Of a stretch of 64,000 nucleotides of DNA, positions 50,031-62,754 are shown piece by piece; positions within the stretch are counted from its first letter, which is position 1, and the number at the start of each line of letters is the position of its first letter. Below the pieces are notes generated by a model, which was not told the DNA's origin, did not search any database, and saw nothing but the letters and a program-made list of their open reading frames with translations. Location of the stretch: positions 18,526,001-18,590,000 of the forward strand of contig JAAOOA010000026.1 of NCBI GenBank assembly GCA_012861695.1, given 5' to 3'. Made by a program: the position numbers and the translations under genes. Source of the stretch: Trematomus loennbergii (Eukaryota > Chordata > Actinopteri > Perciformes > Nototheniidae).

Positions 50031-51900
50031 CCTGCCAGGAGCTTCCATTTTTGGCAATAATTCAAGCCATGTTGGGTAACAAAACAATCAACTTCAACTG
50101 CTTTTTAAGGTGATCAACACTTGTAATTACTGTAATTATTTCCATAATGTGTCCTTTGTTGCTTCACACAACTGATGTTTACAGGTGAATTCAGTCTCTG
50201 CAGCTTAGTGTCTTATTTTGAGCTAGCCACCACTGTGTGCTCGTACTGTTAGCCCCCTTGTTGTGTTCACAGCTGTGGCTGCAGCACACTGGATCGGTCT
50301 GCAGGTTATTGTGCAGACAGCACTCAGCAACAGCACTGTAAGGGTTTTTCCCCCTTGTGTGGTCATATATGTATGTACATTGCTGTTGTTATGATTGGTA
50401 ACACTATGATGCCAAAAAAGTGTTTAAGGGGGAGGATGAGTGAACTAATAACCCTTATTCAGCAAGGTATAACTTCTTTAAAATGGATTTATTTTACTTT
50501 TTTATTTTACTTTTTAGATATTGTTAAGAGTGCATTTGTTACTTTTACTTACGTTTCAGTTCATACACATATTAGGTATAGTTGTATAATTATTTTGCAT
50601 CCAAAATATATCAAATAAATCAAACATTCTTGCAGTAGTATAAAAAAGCCACTTTGCTTTAACTTTTGCTCCAGATGATTTTATGATTTAATTAATGTGA
50701 TGCTTTTGTCAAATTCCTCGTACGTGTAAACCTACCTGGTAATAAACCTGTTTCTGATTCTGATTTCTGATTATTTTGTTATTGTTTGTAACTTTTTCTC
50801 ATGTGTTAATTAAGATCTTGATCTTGATGTGGCTTTATTGACATTAAAAAGTCAAACATAATTGGTTTGGTTAGTTTGTTTTTCAGTTTTAAAAAAACGA
50901 TTGTTCCGATTATCATTTAACTTGGTGAAAGGTTGAAACTTTGGAAGAGGAAGAACCCATGCCACTTTGGCACAAGTCCGAAGCAACGGCCATATCAATG
51001 CATTATTTTGTACACGTATGGAAACGGCCTTAGCAAAAGTATGCTATCTCAGAGTACTCTCCAGTTTCACTTTATAGACCGAAAAAATACTTTTTAATTG
51101 GGTCGATACCAATACTTTGGTAAAGTGTAAAGGATGCAACTATCTCAAAGCTACATTAAAATGCTAGAAATAGACTAGTTCCATGGCTGTTTATCCTATC
51201 ATTCATTGTAGAGGGAGGACATCTAACACCTTGCACCAGCCCAACACTGTCTAGCCGAGTGAATACAAAGTGTTTTAGGGTACAAGGTGTGTAAAACTGC
51301 TACAGATACATTCCAGCTTCCATTTATGGTGCATCAACTTTAGTTCACAAAGGGCGGTCCAGGGCGGACTCTAGCCCTGGAGAGAAGGTTGTGGAAAAAG
51401 AAACAAGTTTAACAGAAACATGACTAAGACAGAAAGGAACAGAAAAAGCAGACAGACCAACTTTCTCAGTGTCTAACAATGATGACTCCACCCTTGGGCG
51501 TGTAAACACAGGCCCACGCTTTTTTTCTAAAGTATGTCCCGGTGCTCATGCTGCCATGGATATTCAATATTTGCCATACCAATCTCAAACAGTTTGAGAG
51601 TAACAGTTCCCAGCATGTTAATCCAGCTCTCACAACAGATAAGGGAGTGTCTAAAACAGAATGTTATATGCAAATCATGTAGCACATGAAAAGACGCATC
51701 AGACATTTGAGCTTGAGCCAAGAGAAACAAAGTTTGCCGGGATGTAGTGTAGTTCATTTTCAACTTTCGCTCCATGGCCTTTATATCCTAATCAGGGACT
51801 ATGTGTTCATGCAACACTGCAAAACATAACATTGTAAACTATAAGCTGTATTTCTAAAAGGCCATGTGTTCGATGATTAAGATGTAACCTCTGCACAAGG
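50031..51900. other. Intergenic, no supported gene
   Basis: AT-rich with scattered short ORFs on both strands. None has a recognisable domain or splice structure. Confidence 0.4.
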
Positions 51901-51937
51901 AAGAGAAGAGAAAGAAAAGTTTCTTTACAAAAATAGA

Positions 51938-51943
51938 TTTATT
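51938..51943 (-). terminator. Poly(A) signal of the ppp1r3c-like gene
   Basis: TTTATT on the plus strand reads AATAAA on the minus strand, about 525 bp after the stop codon. The inverted copy at 63930-63950 has a mutated form (gaataca). Confidence 0.5.
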
Positions 51944-52464
51944 CAGAACAATATTGCATACTTCACATTTCAACAGGGTATGACCACAACCTCTTGACAC
52001 AACTCATTGTTGCTGGCACGTCATTTCAACACGTGCCCCCGCCACAGTTACTGAAAATGCAAATGGTAAGATATTTAGGATCTTATTTCATGGTGAACAC
52101 AAGAAATCCCAGGTACAATATGGGTACAGTTGGGTAGGATGAGTCAAACTAGGGACTTTCAATCAGGGAACTGCTGTTTGTTTCACGTCTAGAACCAAAA
52201 GTCAAACATACATTTCATGTCATTTATAGAACAAAGATATTTATTTTAACATTATTATCCTTTGTCCCTTCATCAGGTTATGTGGTGTTAAGAGGTTGTG
52301 GTCATTTGAAGTAATCATTTGTGATCAAATGCTTGGCTTTAGACCAACCAACACTGGAGATTTTAGAAAGTCCATGTATGCTTAAAAAACGTAACTCTCA
52401 ATAAATATTAAATAGTGACATTATTTACATGTTGTCATAGTTCTGTTGAGGGGTTGGGCTGATC

Positions 52465-53616
52465 TCACTGCCTGGCCGAACCCTTTGCTCTCCACTCTCT
52501 GACTCTGCCTGATAAACCCCTCTGAAGAGACTGTGAATCTAAATAGTTCTGGATGTCGATGGTCTTCCTCTGTGAATCAGTAAAGTTCTGATTACTGAGG
52601 GTCGTGTGCATAGGCCGATATTGTGAAAGTGTGGTGTAACCACGGAAAGCATCCTCTTGGTGACCATTGGATCCATCCGTTTCCACGAACACCCTGTAGT
52701 TCTGTCCCTGGTTATTATCCCAGTGTAGTGTTGCGCCAGGTCCAGCCTTGAAGTACACAAAAAACTCAGCTCTCTCCTTCGGATCTATGTTCTTTGGCAA
52801 GCTTAGGTCAAAGGCGAACAAATTCAAATCAGAACCCCCATAGCGCTGCTGCTGCAGGAACTTGCAGGGGATGTCATGGTGGCTTCGCCAAGAGTCAAAG
52901 GTCACCCTTACTTGTACAGCCTCATCAATGCCGACATGGGAGACGAGCACTTTGCCGCTCAAGGAGTTCTCTGAGATGTTGCAGCTCTCCAACTGCACAC
53001 GCAAGCCTTGTGTGAGGAAGGCTTTGTGGTCGAACTGAGGCTGAGGGAAACCCAGGCGCAACTTGCAGCGCTGCAGATTGTTTGATGGCGACTGTTGGCC
53101 TTGCAGTCTAGCGAAGGTGGGCTTTATCAGCACTTCTGAGGAAAGGGAAGATGGCTCAGAGATAAATAGGCGTACAGCAGTGAGAGCCAATCCAATGGCG
53201 TCTGCGAAGACCACACGCTTCTTATTCAGATAGCCGCTGTCCCTGCGGAAGCAGCTCCGAGGCTCTGAGGACAGAGGAGAGGGGGGCTGCGAGAAAGAGG
53301 AACGAGGTGAGTTAAGGCCGCTCCGTGGAAGAGAGTTGGTCGGCTGATAACGGCGCTGTGCGGGATTCAGAGGAGTCTTGGACAGCAGCTGATAAATATG
53401 TTGGCGATGGCCGAGACTCAGACATGCGGCAAGGTCTGCTGGCATCGCAGTGGGCTGGGTATGACTCCCAAAAGCATGGAGAGCTCTGAAGAAGAAGACA
53501 TGATGAGGTTAGTATAAGACCTATAGTCAGAAGTACTCAGATCTAGTACTCAAGTAAAATAAGATATACTACACTTAAGCGAATTAAAGCACGGGAGCTT
53601 ACCTTGCACACTTCAT
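52465..53616 (-). CDS. ppp1r3c-like: Protein phosphatase 1 regulatory subunit 3C-like (glycogen-targeting subunit)
   Basis: Two coding exons on the minus strand: 53616-53603 (ATG plus four codons and two bases) and 53485-52465; 344 aa. Starts MKCAR, close to the short first exon of vertebrate PPP1R3C (MSCTR). Residues about 30-90 are Ser/Pro-rich. KKRVVF (RVVF at about 95-98) is the PP1-docking RVxF motif. Residues about 153-270 form a CBM21 glycogen-binding domain (RVTFDSW, YGGSDLNLFAFDL, HWDNNQGQNYRV, where the last block also contacts PP1 substrates). It brings PP1 to glycogen particles so glycogen synthase is dephosphorylated and activated. A 5' non-coding exon probably ends at the donor near 53803. 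It could be named another PPP1R3 paralogue (B or G), but exon structure favours C. Confidence 0.9.
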
Positions 53617-53956
53617 CTTCAAAGGACTGAATGTGTTACGCTGTGGTGTAGTCTGTTGTCGTTGCCAAATGGCTGTGGATAATTCAAGATTATCTGTAAA
53701 AGGAAATAATATTTAATGAGTAAGTTAATATGATCTCTGAATTGAACACAACTATATTAAAATACAAATGTCAGGGTGATGTTTCAATGCAAAGTACTTA
53801 CAGGCTGGAAGCCACCTTTGGTTTAATCCGATCAGTGAAAGAAAGAAGGATTGTGATTCTGATGTGTCTCTGTTCTCTCCGGAGCTTATCTAAGGAGTTT
53901 AGAAATGGGGCTGAACATCTTGTGAAATATGTGGATAGAGTTCAGCCAATCAGGTA

Positions 53957-54350
53957 AAGCTCCTTCGTTTATGTCCAGCCCCCAAGGAAAATTTGCATGC
54001 AGCCTTGAAGATTTCCTTTCATGGAACACTGCTTTCATGATGATCAGGAAGTACTGAATGTTTTATTCACAACAAACTCAGAGCCCTTAATAAAGTTGAA
54101 CACAAACACAAATTGTGCAAACATTTCAGACATGCTTTTTTTTTTTTATGATTCGTATTGACATGTATTTCTGGTACACACATGCCCCACATGTATGTAC
54201 CACAAATACAAGTCAATACGAATCATGAATTATGACAGATTGTTATTCTGATTGTGAATAAAACATTCAGTACTTCCTGATCATCATGAAAGGAAATCTT
54301 CAAGGCAGCATGCACATTTTCCTTGGGGGCTGGACATAAACGAAGGAGCT
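53957..54350. repeat. Long imperfect palindrome upstream of ppp1r3c-like
   Basis: Arm 53959-54070 is the reverse complement of 54253-54350, apart from a 16-base duplication (about 54024-54039). The spacer itself contains a second inverted pair, 54148-54184 and 54191-54226, with a third copy of that motif at about 54612-54651. It lies in the presumed promoter region and could extrude as a cruciform. Confidence 0.85.
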
Positions 54351-54355
54351 TTCAA

Positions 54356-54600
54356 TCTCAATCTCAATCTTTATTTATTTATATAGCACATTTAAAACAA
54401 CCTTCAGTTGACCAAAGTGCTGTACAGGCAATACATATTAAATAACACAATGGGAGTACAATAATAAAACAATAATTAAAAACATGATACAAAGCACAAT
54501 AACTAGAAAAATATTTAAAAAAACACATACAAATGTAAAAATGTAATGTTCAACTAGTATTAAAAGCCAGTGCAAAGAGGTGAGTTTCTCTATCCACAAT
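54356..54600. repeat. Fish SINE/LINE-tail-like repeat
   Basis: Begins (CAATCT)n, then ttatttatttatatagcaca and caaagtgctgtacaggcaa, a tail type common in teleost retroelements. Followed by an A-rich stretch. Confidence 0.5.
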
Positions 54601-54659
54601 CTGTCATAATTCATGATTCGTATTGACTTGTATTTGTGGTACACACATGTGGGGATGCA

Positions 54660-56265
54660 ATAAAGAAATGCATAACAAACTGGCAAGACAAGTCAGAAAA
54701 TGTAATAAATGTATTCCCTGAAAGGTCAAATTACTGCTTTAACACATTAATGAAGGCATATGAAAAATACTTAAAATAGCAGAAAACTTTAACCTATTAA
54801 TCCAGTATGATCAAACAATTGCCAACACAGCTTTTCAAGTTGCTTATTAAATACTGCATTGTAATGGTCATTACAAAGTTGCACATGGCACTATAGAACA
54901 AACAGGCCTTGTGATATATTTCAAAATGATGGACTTTATTTTTGTGGTATTGCTATTTTTCTAGGAATCATTTGTATTGCCCCGGGCCGTAGACAGGCTA
55001 GTGGTTGAAGCGGTGTAGGAGTTCTCATCTTGCTGCACCCCATGCAGCTACAACGCAATATTCCTGATTTCTGTAACATTGTAAATAGGACTGGATGTAC
55101 CGGAGATAGATTTTAAATGTGCCGACTTAGGTTGTTTTTAAACTGGTTCATTCAAGACTTCCGGAGATAACCACGTTTTGTGAAGTGGAAGAGATACAGT
55201 TTGTGTAAAGGGCTCTGAAACCGGAGCTCACCCTGGCTATTGTACTGGAAACAATCTTTTTGATACATTTGTTCCGGATGTTTTGTTTGAGCACTTACTG
55301 TGAACGTGTGGCCTTACTGTCAAATCGTCCTTAGCAGATGGTATTTCTTTATATATATTTTTTTTGTCCAAATCACCAATCCATTCACCATTTTATCAGA
55401 AATTAAACACACATCAATCTTGTGTTTTTTCTTATTCATTTCAGTCTTACAACATATATGTGCTTTGTGCTGCACAGTTGGACTTGCCTCTTCACATTTT
55501 AAACCATTTTCCATATTTCAGGGATCTGAGCACATAGTAAATCTGAAAATGATTGAGCTGTCATGAGATAAAACAGTTGGAGAGGCAGATAGGACAGCGG
55601 TTTTTTAACAATGCTTTACATTTGTTTCCAATCTTCGTCAAATGAGAAAGCATTTAAATGACATTTGCAATTTTTTTTATTATTTTAATTATTTTATTTG
55701 CTTTGTAATGTTCTTCTTTTGGAAGAGATATGCTCCAAAAAAGATATGATAAAACATATATATATATATATGTTACAATTTTTTTAGGAAACGTATTTAA
55801 CATCTCAACAAGACCTTTTTTCTTCTGTCTTTCAGGAGTAACTGGTAGACATACTTGTTTGTTCAGAATGTCTGGTGTGCTCTTCATACAGACTTTCACA
55901 CGGAGGTGAGGTCAGGGCACAACGCAATGACGAAGACACATTCCTTACTCTGCAGTCAGTGTACCTGCCCTCTGTTCTGGCTGTACGCCAGCCTCATGGG
56001 AGCCTCATTTTTATTTGGTGTTTTTTTGTCCCACATTCTCTCTTTCAGGATGCTCTTTCACTGCTTAGTGAGGGTTTATATTGAAGTGACTGTTATTTTG
56101 TATATATTGATTGTTGTGTTTTATCTTAATGTGTCTGTTGATTGTATATATATAGGATATACATATTTTATACATATTTGTATATTTGTATTATTGTATT
56201 TTTGTATTCGGGATTGTTGGAAACGTTATTTCGATCTCTCTGTCTGTACACACAAACTGAAAGAT
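54660..56265. other. Intergenic, no supported gene
   Basis: Holds a short (TA)n run near 55755-55775 and long hydrophobic ORFs that reflect T-rich composition rather than a gene (for example 55855-56424, which runs into the adjacent element). Confidence 0.4.
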
Positions 56266-56269
56266 TTAC

Positions 56270-56756
56270 AAGGGGACCTATCATGCAAAATGCACTTTTG
56301 TACATCTTGTATACATGAATATGTGTCCCCGGTGTTCCAGGGAACTCACCAAGTGTCAGAAAACACAACCCTCTCTATTTTCCTCCATACCCAAATCTCT
56401 AAAAAGGGGCTGCAACGGATCTGATAAAAACGGATCCAGATTTGAACACTGTCCTGACGTCAGGACAGTGGCGCTACGGCTATTGGGCCAACTCCACCAA
56501 TCAGGAGGAGACAGCCACGGCCATTGCCGTTCGAAAGCGCTGGAGACACTGTAGTACATATGCCAGGCCTGTAGGTGGTGCTGTTCTCACTGAATCTGCC
56601 CTTGCAAAAACAGGGGTAAAATAGTGCATATTGAGCGAAATGAGGCATGGCTAAAATGCATGATCTGTTTGGTATTTTGAAAAAAAAAAAGTATAAATAT
56701 GCCTTATAGGTATGGTCCTACACTATATTATTATAATATAGCATGATAGGTCCACT
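56270..56756. mobile_element. TTAA-type miniature DNA transposon, family C
   Basis: Left end aaggggacctatcatgc, right end gcatgataggtccactt followed by TTAA (56757-56760). The left flank reads TTAC, a one-base change. A 487-bp non-coding interior includes the perfect palindrome ctgtcctgacgtcaggacag (56449-56468). Confidence 0.75.
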
Positions 56757-56760
56757 TTAA

Positions 56761-57900
56761 ATTTGACTTTGACTTTGTTTATTTAAAAAAAAGGAGAAAA
56801 AGGGCTGCTTGCTCAAAGTACTCAATTAAACTACAGGTCATTCAAATAAAATGAGGTGGTGCACAAATACTTAACCACCCTTTGGTAGCCATATTGTACA
56901 AGTGTGTGGTTGTGAAGGAGTGTTTGTGTTCATTCCAAGGCTGGACACAGGGGTGTGGCAGTGAGAGTGGCCTAATAATAATAATTAGGGGCAAACCTTG
57001 CAAACGGATTCCACCATGTCCAAACTAATGAACCGGTTTGTCATACACTCTTGTTGGAAACATCCTTGCAATCTTTGAAATTCCTTATTCATTAGTAATA
57101 GTTTGCCTTGCTCCTTACACTTTGGACACATGATTGTTGTACACTTGTTGGAAGTGTATGCATGTGTGAATTGATTTGCAAACATGGTCACAGCTATTGA
57201 AAATCGACACTTTAAAAAGATAAATAATACTTTAACAGTAGCGGGGGCATATTTCTGCATTCAATTATTATACCTTTCATACTTTAAGTAAATTGTAACT
57301 TATTATTTCACCATAGTCAGTGGCTTTGCAATCGGCATATATTTGTAATCATGATGTAACTTGAATCTTCCCTTTATCTATGAGGGCTCATTTCAGAATG
57401 GGAGTCTCTTCTAGGATCAGATCAAAATATAAATCCTCTTTAGCATTTTGATGAAATGCAGGTCGTCATGACGACCAAATTAATTTGAGATGGTAACCGG
57501 GGGTTGGCGTTTACCTTTACCACGCCAACAAGTATAATAAGTCTTAACCCAGTGGATAAACAGGATTTTCAAGTTTTGTTAGAGCTAGAAACCGATTTAT
57601 TTATTAAAAATATAAAAAAATGGTAAACAAATGTTTTAGCTGGTTAAATTACCTTTATCAGTTGTCGTTGTTAGCATAGCTTTGAAGTGGTTTAGCAGGC
57701 CGTTATCATCTATTGGTGAGTTGGACCTCCAAAGGTGACTTCAATTATATAACAATCTTGTTTTGACCTAAAGTATGATATTTTCCTTAACCTAACCAAG
57801 TTTGCTCCTCTAAACCTAAAACATTTGTTTGTTTTGATTTACAATGTTTGCCTTTTTACCATTTGGTGCATTTGGTGCTTTTTGGCGATACAAGCCATTT
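56761..57900. other. Intergenic, no supported gene
   Basis: No recognisable gene. The minus-strand ORF at 56985-57260 has CxxC-like spacing (MCPKCKEQGK) but no splice context or recognisable family. Confidence 0.35.
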
Positions 57901-57901
57901 A

Positions 57902-58455
57902 AGGCAAGGCAAGGCAAGGCAAGGCAAGGCAAGTCTATTTATATAGCACCTTTCAACACAAGGCAATTCAAAGTGCTTTACAAAAATGAAAGACATTAAG
58001 AAATTGGCATTTAAAAACAGTCATTAAAAAGCAAAGATAATAAAAGAAACATTAAAAGAAAAAAAATACATGAATAAAAAGTTACAGTGCAGTTTAAGAT
58101 GTGAATAGTTCAATTAAAAGCAGCGGCAAAAAGAAAAGTCTTCAGCCTGGATTTAAAAGTAGTCAGAGTTGCAGCGGACCTGCAGTTTTCTGGGAGTTTG
58201 TTCCAGATATTTGGAGCATAATAACTGAACGCTGCTTCTCCATGTTTAGTTCTGACTCTGGGGACAGAGAGCTGACCAGTCCCTGAAGACCTGAGAGATC
58301 TGGATGGTTCATAATTTAGCAGGAGGTCAGAAATGTATTTTGGGCCTAAACCATTCAAAGCTTTATAAACCAGCAGCAATATTTTGAAATCAAGTCTTTG
58401 ACACACAGGAAGCCAGTGTAAAGACTTTAGAACAGGACTGATGTGATCCATTTAA
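57902..58455 (-). mobile_element. L2-like LINE 3' fragment with (TTGCC)n tail
   Basis: On the minus strand: [39 protein letters not shown], then SAATLTTFKSRLKTFLF, the L2 ORF2 C-terminus ending at 58110. The 3' tail is (TTGCC)n, read as aggca repeats at 57902-57931. Better preserved than the copy at 39598-40312; the frame is open over 113 codons, but the element is 5'-truncated. Confidence 0.88.
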
Positions 58456-61049
58456 GGGGGTGATACGACTTAAAAAGCTATTTATTTATTTTTTAGTCAA
58501 TTTATTGAACATGTCAGAAACAAAACATACAACAATAATAATAATATATATATATATTCTTTTTTTTCCCTTTTTTTTTTCAAAGTACAAAAAAAAATAA
58601 AAAATAATAATAATAATAATAATTCTCAAATAGTCTCTGTCATGTTCAATGTAATAGATGCATTTAGTATAGTTTGAGTAAATATATTAAACAGTCGTTC
58701 AAATCACCAAATGTGCAAATAATCATTTTGTCTCCATTGTCTGCATCTCCCCTTCCCCCCTTATAACACATTTCATACTGTAGCCTGGTATCATAATAAC
58801 CTATAATTAACAGTCTGTAAGAAGAGCTTTCTTTTACTGTAGTACATGGCACTCTTGTCCTGACAAGTATCAGAAATGAAACGCTGTAAAGTTCTGCCAA
58901 TTCAGCATTTCCAGTAAAAAAGCACAGCTGTCAATGCTGCCATAATTGATATATCACATATTCTAAATACATCTTTCAGCCACAATTATCAACCTTATTT
59001 GACTGTCTGGATTTGTTTTTCTCACGTGAAATGTCTATGATACGTATAAACATCATGTCATGAATCCAGTAAACCATGTGATGAAATAAAGTGATAAAAT
59101 AACTTCTCCAGGCGGGTCCTCCCCCGTCTATGAGAGAGTCACGACGCATACCGATTGTGTAGTGTCTGCTGTGTGCAGATGTTCAATGATCTCATATAGT
59201 ATAGTCATATGTCATGCATCATTAATCTTAGTTTATAGTGTCTGTCTGCTTGTATTCCTGCTCCGCCTGTCTAGATTTCCTCTTGTGATATCTGTCATTA
59301 CATCAGGCTCAAATTGATTGGAGGAGGACATTGGTGCTATATTTTGACTGTTAATGGGATCAAATATTTATTTTCAACTTTCCCTCTCCTTAATTAACAC
59401 TCCTCCGGTTACTAATCGGCAGTAATGTGTATATAACACATCAGGAGTACATAATAGCCAAGCTAAACTGTTTGTTGGAGTACCTCAGGGAACCATCTTA
59501 GGTCAACAGTTTTTCTTGAGACTAACTAAATGAGTTCCCTGTTTTCATGCTTTAAAAGACGTTTAAATAATTACAGTATTATCATGAAGGCATAGATGGT
59601 TGGAAATGGGTTTTTCAATCGTGTCTCTGCATTTTTGCTATATTTAAGGAAGGTATTGAGAGTCGGCCTCTCTTATATATTGGAGGTGAGTCAACAGTGA
59701 GTATTCACACTTTCACCAATGAGCTCACTCACTTGTGTTAGAAAGTTACTCCAGTACTATGAAATACTCATCTTGAGTACTTCTACTCCACTTCAGTACA
59801 TTTAATGAGCCAATATGGTTACTTTGTAGATTCAAATGAATAAGACAGTATAATTACGGAAAATCCATTTATATTATTACTGTATATCAATTCAATTGAT
59901 TTCATCCTAGAGGGGAATTCACAAGCTACCCAGAAGTTCTTAAGATATCATATAAATTGTGAAAAATTCAAATTAACCCCGACCTTTTCTGACTTAAAAA
60001 TAAACTCACGCAAAGTCACATAAGTGATATACGTATAATATCATGTAACTGGCCATTTTGCAATATAATATTTGGATTACTTTTGTACTTTCCTTGAGTG
60101 AAATGTCTCTTCATTCCTCACTTGTTTATAGCTGTGTTGAACTACTTCTGATGACCTTAGACTTGAGGACTCGACATTCCCTCACGTAGCGCTTCAAGCC
60201 TCGACAGGGAAGTGGAAAAACATTCATAACAACACACAGCTTCCTGCCAAAGCATCCACATTTATGTAAATAAAAAAAACAAAAGAACAACTTGCAGGCA
60301 ATGATGAAGGAGTGCAGAAGGTTTGCATATTATAACTCTGCTGTTTCTTACTTGTTGCATCATGTCATTAAACAAGGTATATGCTTCCTTTAATTTGTTG
60401 TTGACTTCAAATGTTTTTTCTTTTGATCAGATTTTTTCACCGCACTATATCAACACTACCTGACACCTGGACTAAAATGGCTGTTGTACCACACGTACGA
60501 ATAGTTTTCTTGGAAACAGACAAGAAAGGATTTTAAAGAAAAATATAGAAAATAAGTTAACTAAAAAATAAAAGAGTGCTGAGAAAGAGTGTCGGCTAAT
60601 GACTTTGAGGCTCTTAAGAGTAATATTGATTATATGAAAATCAAACATTAGTTGAGCATTTTCTTCCCCGTGTGCAAAAACGTGCACACTTCTTGCAAGT
60701 CTTGCAATGAAACTCATACAAGAGAACTGACTGGCTTCATTCAAACGTTGATATTGTTTTAACTTAACCATGAACAGTGACATCATTCTCTCCTTCAGCA
60801 GCAACACAGATTAATGTTGGGCCATAACACTTAATGCCTTGCAATTTTCTCTATTGCTTTTACTGTTTGATTCCAACTTCACCATTAAACATGTTTAATG
60901 GGTAACATGCAGATTAAAATGTTTGAATGTTAAGTTAATTGAACGTTGCCTTATCTCAAACTAGGCGAAGAAGTTACATGTTACGATAAACTTTTGCCTT
61001 TGGTGCATGTGGCACTCATGCGTTAATGCTTGGGATACATCTGGAAACC
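58456..61049. other. Intergenic, no supported gene
   Basis: Includes A/T-rich simple sequence at 58530-58625 ((AAT)n, (TA)n, T-runs). Remaining ORFs are short and motif-free. Confidence 0.4.
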
Positions 61050-61053
61050 TTAA

Positions 61054-61802
61054 AGGTCACCTATCATGCTATTTTTAGGCAATAGCAAAGGTCTCAGATA
61101 TATACAAATATATAAAAAAGATGTCTATAAAGTGTTTTGCTCAAAATACCAAACAGATCACCCATTCTAGCCATGCCTCATACCCCTCCATTCACTTCCT
61201 GTTTCAAAAGTGCTGATTTGGGGTATAAAGCTTTAAAAAAAAAAAGAATTGATAAAAAAGAAAGAAGGAGGGGCTAAACTCATGCGGGAGATTCTACCGG
61301 CAGATAGCCTACTGTCTAAACTAAATTCTGCGGTGATGAAACGCCATATCATGGATTATCAAGGATTATTTCTGAAACAGTATGGAGCTCAAAGGCTTTC
61401 TCTCTTGCCGGTTATACCACAAGGTGAGTTCCTTTATATTTCCTGCTTCTTCACACACATGCTCTGTGCAGTAGGCCTACAGGTTAGCTCTGAGTGTTAG
61501 CGATGCTAATGTAAACATGCACCGACCATATTACGTCCAAAACAGTCGGGCATTGTTTCTGATAGCAACGTTTCTGATAGGGCCGTGGGTGTAAAGCCAG
61601 CCTACATTTCCGATATTACGTCATATCGGACGCAAATCTGGATCAGCTCCGTTGTAGCCCCGTTTTTAGAAATTTGGGTACGGAGGAAATGAGAGGGTTT
61701 TATTTTCTGACACTGCGTGAGTTCCCCGACACACCGGGGACACATGTTTATGTATAACAGACATCAAAAAGTGCATTTTGCATGTTGCATGATAGGTCCC
61801 CT
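61054..61802. mobile_element. TTAA-flanked miniature DNA transposon, family C
   Basis: Ends AGGTCACCTATCATGC and, inverted, AGGGGACCTATCATGC, flanked by TTAA at 61050-61053 and 61803-61806. 749 bp; the interior shares with the 56270 copy blocks such as acatgtttatgta and aaatttgggtacggaggaaa-like sequence. The short ORF at 61249-61500 has no recognisable domain. Confidence 0.85.
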
Positions 61803-62349
61803 TTAACACGGTAAAAAAAGATTCATGCCAATTAATCACCTTACCAAGTTTCAGCCAAACCTCTTCTCATACATCTAGTGCTGATGATTGCTATGAATCA
61901 CATGGCATTGAAAAGGCGTAACCACATAACTGTTCCATGATGGAATGTCATGGAGACTGCACTTGTTTTACAGTATGTGTAATAGCAGACACTGTCCCCA
62001 CTGTGGGAACAGATAATGTTCTTAGTGCTTGCAATATGTGTAGTGCACATTATACAGAACAGGATCATAACAAGTCTTTATGCCAACAGCTGTTTCCTTT
62101 GGTGTCGAACACATGTTTGATTTCTGAATTTGTTTGCAGGAAGGAAAAAAAACTCTGATTTCTCTAACCAGTGTGTCTTGCACAACACTAGTTAAATTGT
62201 ATGTCTCAAAGTGTAAGGTTATGTGTTTGTACAATATGTTCAACTTAGACAATTATCTCTGGTCTGCTAAGTGCTGTGAGTCTGCAGTGGATACAACATT
62301 TAGTTCTCACATATTATTCACCTGGATAAACTGGATTATGACTGCAGAA

Positions 62350-62680
62350 CTCCATGAAAGGAAATCTTCAAGGCTGCATGCGAAATGGGGGCCGGACATA
62401 AACAAAGAAACTAGTACCTGATTGGCTGAACTCTACCTGCATGTGTCACAAAGGGTTCAGCCCAGTTTCTAAATTCCTTAGATAAATTCCGGAGAGAACA
62501 GAGACAGACCAGAATCACAATCCTTCATTCTTTCATTGATCTGATTAAACGAAAGGTGGCTTCCAGCCTGTAAGTATATTTTGCTTTGAAAACATCACCT
62601 TGACATCTGTATTTTAATAGATTTGTGTTCAATTCAGTGATAAATTGGACTTATTCATTGAAGATGATTTCCTCTTACAG
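62350..62680 (+). promoter_or_regulatory. Duplicated promoter and 5' non-coding exon of the second ppp1r3c-like copy
   Basis: Reverse-complement match of 53800-54020 (tgaaaggaaatcttcaaggc through gtggcttccagcct). A donor gtaagtat follows cagcct at about 62571, and acceptor cttacag ends at about 62681, so a non-coding first exon is predicted as in the minus-strand gene. Confidence 0.55.
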
Positions 62681-62754
62681 ATGATCTTGAAGTATCTGCA
62701 GCCATCCGGCAACAACAACATACTACAAAAGGGAACACATTCAATCTACTGAAG

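Noticed and set aside
55855..56424. 189-codon ORF with hydrophobic stretches, like a membrane protein
   Set aside because: T-rich composition explains the hydrophobicity. It starts without splice or promoter context and its end runs into the family C transposon.
56985..57260. Minus-strand ORF with a CPKC motif as a zinc-binding gene
   Set aside because: A single CxxC is not enough. There is no partner motif, no splice sites and no recognisable family.
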